Shown: one piece after another, positions 6,867-11,961 of the stretch
How positions within the stretch are numbered: the stretch's first letter is position 1
How the letters are laid out: each line of letters opens with the position of its first letter
Origin: Alphaproteobacteria bacterium
GTDB lineage: Bacteria > Pseudomonadota > Alphaproteobacteria > Sphingomonadales > Sphingomonadaceae
Assembly: GCA_028869975.1 (NCBI GenBank)
Contig: JAGWQR010000247.1
Span: forward strand, 1 to 11,961
Length of the DNA: 11,961 nucleotides
Direction: 5' to 3'
Notes under the pieces: generated by a model
What the model was told of the DNA's origin: nothing
Database searches by the model: none
What the model saw: the letters and a program-made list of their open reading frames with translations, nothing else
Translations under genes and position numbers: made by a program

Positions 6867-7645
6867 GCCGCTTCTGCGCGCTGGGGCAACCGGCCGATCA
6901 ACTCGCGGGCAAGTGCGATATAGGCCTCTGAGCCGGGGCATTTATGATCGTAAATCAGAGCGGGCATACCATGACTCGGCGCCTCTGACAAACGTACATT
7001 GCGCGGAATGACAGTTTGGAAGACGACCCCGCCCAGGCAAGCGCGTGTATCTTCGGCGACCTGCTCGGTGAGCTTGTTGCGCCGGTCATACATTGTCAAC
7101 GCTACTCCCATGATGCTCAAAACCGGGTTGAAGCGGGCTCTGATGCGCTCAATCGTCTGAAGAAGCTGGCTGAGCCCTTCCAGAGCGAAAAACTCGCACT
7201 GGAGCGGGACAATGAGCGATTGAACCGCAACCATGGCATTGATGGTCAGCAGCCCCAACGAAGGCGGGCAATCGATCAGAACAATATCCCAGCGGCCGGG
7301 CGGGGCGTCATCGAGAATATGCGCAAGTCGGTAGCTGCGATTTTTGAAATCAACCAACTCGATTTCCGCGCCGGACAGATCGGCAGTCGCCGGAACGACA
7401 TCGAGGCGCGGTACGCGGGAGGCCTTTACAGCCTCCTCAAGCAGGCATCCTCCGATCAGCAGATGATAACTCGAATGTACACGTTCAGCATGACGGATTC
7501 CCAGTCCGGTCGATGCATTGCCTTGAGGATCAAGATCGATAAGCAGCACCCGCCACCCTGTCGCTGCTAGCGCAGTAGCAAGATTGATGGCGGTCGTGGT
7601 TTTCCCGACACCGCCTTTTTGATTGGCAACGGCAATCCGAATCAT
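6863..7645 (-). CDS. parA: chromosome partitioning ATPase ParA (Soj)
   Basis: The 260-residue deviant-Walker ATPase binds DNA nonspecifically as an ATP dimer, and its gradient moves ParB-parS complexes. The deviant Walker A is ANQKGGVGKTTT, with signature Lys10 and Lys15. Walker A' is IDLDPQGN with Asp39, the likely hydrolysis residue. Walker B is IVLIDCPPS (121-129). The tail region IPRNVRLSEAPSHG (213-226) is typical of chromosomal ParA, and there is no N-terminal autoregulatory domain. Two starts are possible: GTG at 7651, which overlaps the rsmG TGA, or ATG at 7645. The ATG is preferred because AAGAGG (7656-7651) sits five bases before it and would overlap the GTG. The gene follows rsmG directly and overlaps parB. 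Confidence 0.96.
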   Translation of the reverse strand: MIRIAVANQKGGVGKTTTAINLATALAATGWRVLLIDLDPQGNASTGLGIRHAERVHSSYHLLIGGCLLEEAVKASRVPRLDVVPATADLSGAEIELVDFKNRSYRLAHILDDAPPGRWDIVLIDCPPSLGLLTINAMVAVQSLIVPLQCEFFALEGLSQLLQTIERIRARFNPVLSIMGVALTMYDRRNKLTEQVAEDTRACLGGVVFQTVIPRNVRLSEAPSHGMPALIYDHKCPGSEAYIALARELIGRLPQRAEAA

Positions 7646-7647
7646 GT

Positions 7648-8268
7648 TCACCTCTTGGGCCGCACGGCAGTCGCAACAATAATCTGTGCATCATGCTGTG
7701 TGCGGGATGGTTTCATCTCGAAAATACCCTGCCATGTTTTTTGCGCCAACGCCAGTTCTTCATGGGCCGATTTACCTTTCGGGAGCAGCCAGTGCGTATC
7801 ATTATCGGCGAAAGGCCAGGCAAGCGATAGTAATCTAGGCAGAGGGGCAAAGGCCCGCGCACTGATAATTCCTGCTTTCAGGGGTGGCATTTGCTCAATC
7901 TTGGCAGGATATACCCGGACGTGCTGAAGCCCGAGAGTCGCAGCGCATTTCACCAAAAAGTCGCTGCGCTTACGACGTGATTCGACGAGAATTATGGGTT
8001 CCTCGCGCAAAATGGCAACAACCATGCCCGGAAATCCAGCCCCTGATCCCAGATCCATCCAGGTACCGCTTCGGGGTGCGTGGGTGAGCAGTTGTGCAGA
8101 ATCAAGAATATGCCGCGACCATATCCATGGGATCGAGGCTGTGCTGATTAAATTTTGCACCTCATTTTCAGCAATAACCATCTGTTTGAAATGTTCAAGG
8201 CGATCATATGTTTCACGTGAAACACAGAATCGGTCACGCAGGACTATTCGCGCTTTGGCTTCAGTCAT
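7648..8268 (-). CDS. rsmG: 16S rRNA (guanine527-N7)-methyltransferase RsmG
   Basis: The 206-residue SAM-dependent enzyme methylates N7 of G527 in 16S rRNA (E. coli numbering); its loss causes low-level streptomycin resistance in other bacteria. Motif I is WMDLGSGAGFPG (70-81). The family landmarks NLISTASIPWIWSRHILDS (39-57), VESRRKRSDFL (95-105) and the late ISARAFAPL are clear. Residues 15-20 (CVSRET) are encoded by a perfect parS palindrome, so part of the protein is constrained by the centromere. The start ATG overlaps the mnmG TGA, and its TGA lies two bases before the parA ATG. It was formerly called gidB, from its place next to gidA. Confidence 0.96.
   Translation of the reverse strand: MTEAKARIVLRDRFCVSRETYDRLEHFKQMVIAENEVQNLISTASIPWIWSRHILDSAQLLTHAPRSGTWMDLGSGAGFPGMVVAILREEPIILVESRRKRSDFLVKCAATLGLQHVRVYPAKIEQMPPLKAGIISARAFAPLPRLLSLAWPFADNDTHWLLPKGKSAHEELALAQKTWQGIFEMKPSRTQHDAQIIVATAVRPKR
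8209..8224. promoter_or_regulatory. parS: parS centromere site 1 (inside rsmG)
   Basis: The 16 bases TGTTTCACGTGAAACA form a perfect palindrome and equal the parS consensus known from Bacillus and used by chromosomal ParB in most bacteria. It lies within the first 60 bases of rsmG, about 1.3 kb upstream of parB in transcription order. ParB should load here and spread over the operon. Confidence 0.95.
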
Positions 8269-10088
8269 GCAGCTTTTCTGCGCGCATTGGCAAGAATCGC
8301 GGCAAGCGCCGCCGGTGTTGTCCCGCGTACGCGCTCTGCGGCGCCCAGAGTGGCAGGCCGGGCCAGACTCAGGCGCTCGACCATTTCGCGCGAAAGACCT
8401 GGAATGGTATGGTAATCAATATGGCGTATATTGATTTGGTCATTGGCCCGCAATTCGCGTATCTCGGCATCTTGCCGGAGCAGATAAGGCGCGTAGCGCG
8501 CGTCCTCAAGTATTTCATCCAGCGTTTCCGCCCGATATGTTGCCAGACAAGGAGCAAGTCTGAGCAAATCCTGTCGCTCTAATCCAGCAACACGAATCCA
8601 GTCGAACAAAGTCCGATCTGGGCCGGTTTGTCCGATCTTGGTCGCAGGAAAAACGTCCGCACAGCATGATAATGCGGCGTCTCGCTGTATTTGGGTGTCG
8701 GAAAAATGCGTGCGCCGGGAAGCGCCAATACAGCCAATTTCAATTCCAAGAGGAGTCAGACGGGTCTCAGCATTGTCAGCGCGAAGTCGCAGGCGGTATT
8801 CGGCGCGTGCAGACAGCATCCTGTATGGTTCGGTAACGCCCTGTAAAACAAGATCGTCAACCATGACGCCGATGTAGCTTGACGCGCGATCGAGAATGAA
8901 AGGAGCCACGCCTTTGCCGCGCAGCGCCGCATTAATCCCGGCGACGAGGCCTTGGGCCGCAGCTTCCTCATAGCCCGTTGTTCCATTGATTTGGCCGGCA
9001 CAATAAAGCCCAGAAATCTGACGAACTTGCAATGTCGCGTCCAGGGCTCGCGGATCGATATGGTCGTATTCAACGGCATATCCCGCTTGAGCGATACGCG
9101 CGTTTTCCAGGCCGGGGATCGTCTGAACCATGCTTTGTTGAACGTCGAGCGGCAGGGACGTTGATATGCCATTCGGATAGACAAGCGGATCATCAATACC
9201 CTCGGGTTCGAGAAATATCTGATGCCCGTCCCGGTCGCCAAAGCGATGGATTTTGTCCTCTATCGAGGGACAGTAGCGCGGTCCCTGGCCCTCAATGGCG
9301 CCGCTGAAAAGCGGTGAGCGGTCGAGATTCGCACGAATGACCTTATGCGTGGCGGGGGTTGTGCGGGTAATGGCGCAAAAAAGCTGATAGCCGATACGCT
9401 GCCCTGTCATTCCTGACATTGTCCATCTGTCAGCATCCGACTCCTGGCGGGTGAGCGCTGCCCAGGCGATTGTTCTGCCGTCCAAGCGCGGCGGCGTTCC
9501 GGTTTTCATCCGGCCAAGCGGCAGATCGAGTGCGCGGAGCTGAAGTCCGAGCCTTTGCGCTGCGGGCTCATGCACCCGACCACCTGCAGTGCAAGTATTG
9601 CCGCAGAAAAGACGCCCACCAAGAAAAGTGCCCGTCGTCAAAATCACTGCGCTTGAGCGTAGAACACGACCATCGGCAAGTTCAACGCCTGCGATGCAGT
9701 TCTGCTCCAGGATCAATTGCTCGGCGGACCCCTCGATTATCTCCAGATTTTCCTGTTTCGTAAGCAATGCTTGAATTGAGTTACGAAATAACGTGCGATC
9801 CGCTTGTATGCGCGGCCCGCGAACGGCCGCGCCTTTTGATGCGTTCAACATGCGGTGATGAATTGCCGCTGCGTCAGCGGCGCGCGCGATGAGTCCATCA
9901 AGCGCATCCACCTCCCGCACCAGATGCCCTTTTCCGAGCCCGCCAATCGCAGGATTGCATGACATCGCTCCGATGGTCTTACGTGAGAAGCTGAGCAGCG
10001 CAACCCTGGCGCCTATGCGTGCGGCAGCAGCGGCTGCCTCGCACCCGGCATGACCGCCGCCAACTACAATGACATCATAGCTTTGCAT
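8265..10088 (-). CDS. mnmG: tRNA uridine-5-carboxymethylaminomethyl modification enzyme MnmG
   Basis: The 607-residue FAD-dependent subunit (formerly GidA) works with MnmE to place the (carboxymethyl)aminomethyl group on U34 of tRNAs that read split codon boxes, using methylene-THF and glycine or ammonium. The FAD-binding GGGHAGCEAA starts at residue 10. The conserved cysteines are Cys44 in MSCNPAIGG and Cys273 in RYCPSIEDKI. Other family motifs are KTGTPPRLDG (195-204), the GYAVEYDHIDP region and GTTGYEEAAAQG. Its length is close to E. coli MnmG (629). AGGGA lies six bases before the ATG. It follows mnmE after a 54-bp gap that contains a parS site, and its stop overlaps the rsmG start. Confidence 0.97.
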   Translation of the reverse strand: MQSYDVIVVGGGHAGCEAAAAAARIGARVALLSFSRKTIGAMSCNPAIGGLGKGHLVREVDALDGLIARAADAAAIHHRMLNASKGAAVRGPRIQADRTLFRNSIQALLTKQENLEIIEGSAEQLILEQNCIAGVELADGRVLRSSAVILTTGTFLGGRLFCGNTCTAGGRVHEPAAQRLGLQLRALDLPLGRMKTGTPPRLDGRTIAWAALTRQESDADRWTMSGMTGQRIGYQLFCAITRTTPATHKVIRANLDRSPLFSGAIEGQGPRYCPSIEDKIHRFGDRDGHQIFLEPEGIDDPLVYPNGISTSLPLDVQQSMVQTIPGLENARIAQAGYAVEYDHIDPRALDATLQVRQISGLYCAGQINGTTGYEEAAAQGLVAGINAALRGKGVAPFILDRASSYIGVMVDDLVLQGVTEPYRMLSARAEYRLRLRADNAETRLTPLGIEIGCIGASRRTHFSDTQIQRDAALSCCADVFPATKIGQTGPDRTLFDWIRVAGLERQDLLRLAPCLATYRAETLDEILEDARYAPYLLRQDAEIRELRANDQINIRHIDYHTIPGLSREMVERLSLARPATLGAAERVRGTTPAALAAILANARRKAA

Positions 10089-10125
10089 GGAGTTTCCCTA
10101 ATGCCAATTCCGTGGTAAATCAAAA

Positions 10126-10141
10126 TGTTCCACGTGAAACA
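10126..10141. promoter_or_regulatory. parS: parS centromere site 2 (between mnmG and mnmE)
   Basis: The 16 bases TGTTCCACGTGAAACA match the parS consensus TGTTNCACGTGAAACA and differ from the perfect palindrome at one base. The site fills part of the 54-bp gap between mnmG and mnmE and ends two bases from the mnmE stop codon. It lies about 1.9 kb from site 1, so the two sites flank mnmG. Confidence 0.92.
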
Positions 10142-10142
10142 G

Positions 10143-11426
10143 TTATTTGCCTATACAGAAACCTGCAAAAAGAGCATCGAGCACATCTTCAACGCCGGTT
10201 CGACCGACCAGTAGATCCAGTGCGGCACGCGCATGTCGCAGATGTTCTGCAATAAGCAGCAAATCTGTTTCTTCGGACGCCCGAGCGAGAGCATGCGCGA
10301 ATTCGCCGATATGCTTTCTCTGGCGGGTGTTGATCGCAAAACTTGAAGAAGGCGGCACAAGGCTGTGCGCCAGCGCACCTATTCTGAGATGAAGTTCGGG
10401 CAATCCTTCTCCTGTATGCGAGGACACGGCGACCCCCAAGTTGTGCGGATCAACTGGGGCCAAGTCGATTTTGGCGCAAATGAGAAGATAGCGTGAGTCG
10501 TCGGGCATCGTTTCTTTTGCGCCGAGCCAGAGTATAATATCTGCCGATTCGAGTGCTGCTCTGGCGCGATTCATCCCTTCTACTTCGATGCAATCATGGC
10601 CCGCTTCGTGCAAACCGGCCGTGTCGATAAAAAGAAAGGGTATGCCATTAAGGGTGACAGGCGCCTCGATTATATCGCGCGTCGTTCCTGCATTTGGGGA
10701 TACGATCGCAGCATCGCGTCCGATCAGCGCGTTGAGCAGACTGGATTTGCCGGCATTTGGCGGCCCGGCAAGGACAACGCGAATGCCGTTGCGCAATCTT
10801 TCCGCAGAGGGGGCATGAAGCCAGTGGCGTGCCTCGCTGACGAGCACCGCAATGCACGCCGTATCAGGCGATTGTTGGGCATCTTCTTCATCCACATGAT
10901 CCAGTTGTGCTTCAATTTGTGCTGAAACGGCTAAAACTGCCTTGCGCCAATCAGTGACCAGTCTCCCGAGCGCCCCTTCTTCAAGCGCGATGGCACTACG
11001 CCGCTGAGCTGCGGTTTCCGCTGCGAGGAGGTCTGCCAGCCCCTCGATCTGGCTCAAGTCCATGCGGCCATTCTCAAACGCGCGCCGGGTAAAGGCACCC
11101 GGCTTCGCGGGCTCAAGTCCTTCGATCTGACCCAATGTGTCTAAGACGGCATCAACAACAGCACGACTGCCATGCAAATGAAGCTCGGCCATGTCTTCAC
11201 CCGTTACCGTATCTGGTCCTGGCAACCACAGGACAAGCGCCTGGTCAAGCAAGTCGTTCGTGCCGGGGTCGATCAGTCGGCGCAATGTGGCGCGACGCGC
11301 CAGCGGAAGCTGGCGCCCAGTCAGAAAGAGCAGCGAATTGCGTGCGGCGGGGCCGCTGATTCGCACTACCGCAATGCCGGAGGGAGGCTGCCCGCTGGAA
11401 AGCGCGAAAACCGTTGTGGCCGCCAT
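10143..11426 (-). CDS. mnmE: tRNA modification GTPase MnmE
   Basis: The 427-residue potassium-dependent GTPase is the partner of MnmG in U34 modification. The N-terminal folate-binding domain runs from IAVVRISGP (18-26) to about residue 115 (PGAFTRRAFENG, then RMDLSQIEGLADL). A helical domain follows, with the G domain inserted: G1 GPPNAGKSS (221-229), G2 TTRDI (248-252), G3 DTAGL (268-272) and an unusual G4, AKID (318-321), where NKxD is typical. The C-terminus is FCIGK with the conserved Cys424. ATG 11426 is chosen. An in-frame TTG at 11435 would overlap the preceding stop and is possible. Neither start has a strong ribosome-binding site, so coupling to the gene before it is likely. Confidence 0.96.
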   Translation of the reverse strand: MAATTVFALSSGQPPSGIAVVRISGPAARNSLLFLTGRQLPLARRATLRRLIDPGTNDLLDQALVLWLPGPDTVTGEDMAELHLHGSRAVVDAVLDTLGQIEGLEPAKPGAFTRRAFENGRMDLSQIEGLADLLAAETAAQRRSAIALEEGALGRLVTDWRKAVLAVSAQIEAQLDHVDEEDAQQSPDTACIAVLVSEARHWLHAPSAERLRNGIRVVLAGPPNAGKSSLLNALIGRDAAIVSPNAGTTRDIIEAPVTLNGIPFLFIDTAGLHEAGHDCIEVEGMNRARAALESADIILWLGAKETMPDDSRYLLICAKIDLAPVDPHNLGVAVSSHTGEGLPELHLRIGALAHSLVPPSSSFAINTRQRKHIGEFAHALARASEETDLLLIAEHLRHARAALDLLVGRTGVEDVLDALFAGFCIGK

Positions 11427-11431
11427 CAAGT

Positions 11432-11656
11432 TCAACTTTTTCTACCACCCATCATTGTCTGGATGATGCGGGTGTTAAGTTCGGTCATCGGTCCCCAGCT
11501 TTTCGTCATCGCATCGAGCATGTCCATATTGCTGCCATTGGCAAACATCTCTCGCATTTTGCCAATATATTCCTCATGAATCGGTGTCATGTCAGGCAGC
11601 CCAAGAAATGATCGCGCCTCAACGGGCGTGCAATCGATACTGATTTTAATGTTCAT
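11432..11656 (-). CDS. small conserved protein, DUF6489-like
   Basis: The 74-residue protein begins MNIKISIDCTPVEARSFLGLPDMTPIHEEY in two blocks: a short beta-like start with CTPVEAR, then FLGLPD. It ends in a helical segment rich in methionine (NGSNMDMLDAM, IIQTMMGG). The pattern IDCTPxEARxFLGLPD is what I associate with the sphingomonad DUF6489 family; the name is from memory and the function is unknown. It has no signal peptide and no membrane segment. The ribosome-binding site GGGAAGG lies close to the ATG, making it the best-initiated gene at the head of the mnmE-mnmG-rsmG-parA-parB operon. Its stop lies five bases before the mnmE ATG, so its translation may drive mnmE. Some relatives have been called phasin-like or PHB-related, which I cannot support here. 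Confidence 0.8.
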   Translation of the reverse strand: MNIKISIDCTPVEARSFLGLPDMTPIHEEYIGKMREMFANGSNMDMLDAMTKSWGPMTELNTRIIQTMMGGRKS

Positions 11657-11715
11657 ATAACCTTCCCTCTTTCAAAGTGCTTGCCTGCCAACCCGCATAG
11701 AGGCAGAAAGCTGTG

Positions 11716-11961
11716 ATGGGCAATGTATCTGAACGCGCAGTTATCGCAACACCGATCGGCCATCTCCTCCTCTGGGGCAGTGCAGCGGAGCTGGAGGGGC
11801 TGCGCATTGATGCGCAACGTGCTGCGCCGCTATTTACGCCCAAAGAAGGCGCATTGCTCGAGGCTGTTGCGCAGATCGAGGCTTATTTTGCGGGTGAACG
11901 CATCTCGTTTGATCTGTCTTTACGGCCGGCACAATCACCACGCGGTGCCGCGCTGCGCGAC
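11716..11961 (+). CDS. methylated-DNA-[protein]-cysteine S-methyltransferase (5' part)
   Basis: The first 82 codons of a gene that runs off the right edge are present. The start of the product (VIATPIGHLLLWGS, then LEGLRID) and the later block LEAVAQIEAYFAGERISFDLSL match the N-terminal domain of Ogt/AdaC-type O6-methylguanine-DNA methyltransferases. SPRGAALRD, where the window ends, is the entry to the catalytic domain. The acceptor cysteine motif PCHR and the IPYG segment would follow outside the window, so activity cannot be judged. These enzymes repair O6-alkylguanine by moving the alkyl group to their own cysteine. AGAGG lies 12 bases before the ATG. The gene diverges from the DUF6489-like gene across 59 bp without an obvious promoter. 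Confidence 0.85.
   Translation, partial: MGNVSERAVIATPIGHLLLWGSAAELEGLRIDAQRAAPLFTPKEGALLEAVAQIEAYFAGERISFDLSLRPAQSPRGAALRD

Noticed and set aside
6867..6941. Longer ParB start at 6941
   Set aside because: The extra 25 residues overlap parA in another frame and do not resemble ParB. The ATGA overlap at 6863-6866 gives the expected N-terminus.
7016..7570. 184-codon open frame on the plus strand opposite parA
   Set aside because: It is antisense to the clearly identified ParA; the translation has no family features.
5925..11961. Replication origin near the partition genes
   Set aside because: I saw no cluster of DnaA boxes or AT-rich unwinding region. The nearby parS sites suggest that the origin is in the neighbourhood but not in this window.

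Overview
The window looks like chromosomal DNA of an alphaproteobacterium, most probably of the order Sphingomonadales. The reasons are the gene order mnmE-mnmG-rsmG-parA-parB with parS sites, the hisC-tyrC pair (the arrangement I recall from Zymomonas), the metX-metW pair, and a small leading gene that resembles the sphingomonad DUF6489 proteins. The genus cannot be fixed from this sequence alone.

Left part (1-2146, accessory). The tail of an unidentified plus-strand gene (3-77) is followed by a complete tRNA-Arg(CCG) gene with encoded CCA (207-283). Downstream of the tRNA is a scar region. It holds three tandem stem-loops (355-416), a short IstA piece joined to a truncated IstB (an internally deleted IS21-family element, about 503-840), and an AraC-type HTH fragment without its sensor domain (about 1002-1256). 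About 300 bp without a recognisable gene come next, then an intact small secreted protein of unknown function (1566-2048).

Middle part (2147-5928, amino-acid biosynthesis). On the minus strand metX and metW overlap by 4 bp; they encode homoserine O-acyltransferase and its partner methyltransferase-like protein for methionine synthesis. Divergent from them, hisC and tyrC also overlap by 4 bp and encode histidinol-phosphate/aromatic aminotransferase and prephenate/arogenate dehydrogenase for histidine and tyrosine synthesis. tyrC runs tail-to-tail into parB with a 4-bp overlap of the coding ends.

Right part (5925-11656, minus strand). A tightly packed operon reads, in transcription order: DUF6489-like gene, mnmE, mnmG, rsmG, parA, parB. 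MnmE and MnmG modify the tRNA wobble uridine, RsmG methylates 16S rRNA, and ParA/ParB segregate the chromosome. Two parS sites lie in the same operon: a perfect 16-bp palindrome inside the rsmG coding sequence (8209-8224) and a one-base variant between mnmG and mnmE (10126-10141). The partition genes and their centromere are therefore together, which suggests that the replication origin is nearby, although no origin is visible here. At the right edge the 5' part of an O6-methylguanine-DNA methyltransferase gene starts divergently (11716 onward).

I did not find a clearly new biological system. The most interesting items are the parS site that shapes the RsmG protein sequence, the hairpin cluster and IS21 scar beside the tRNA, and the uncharacterised secreted protein.
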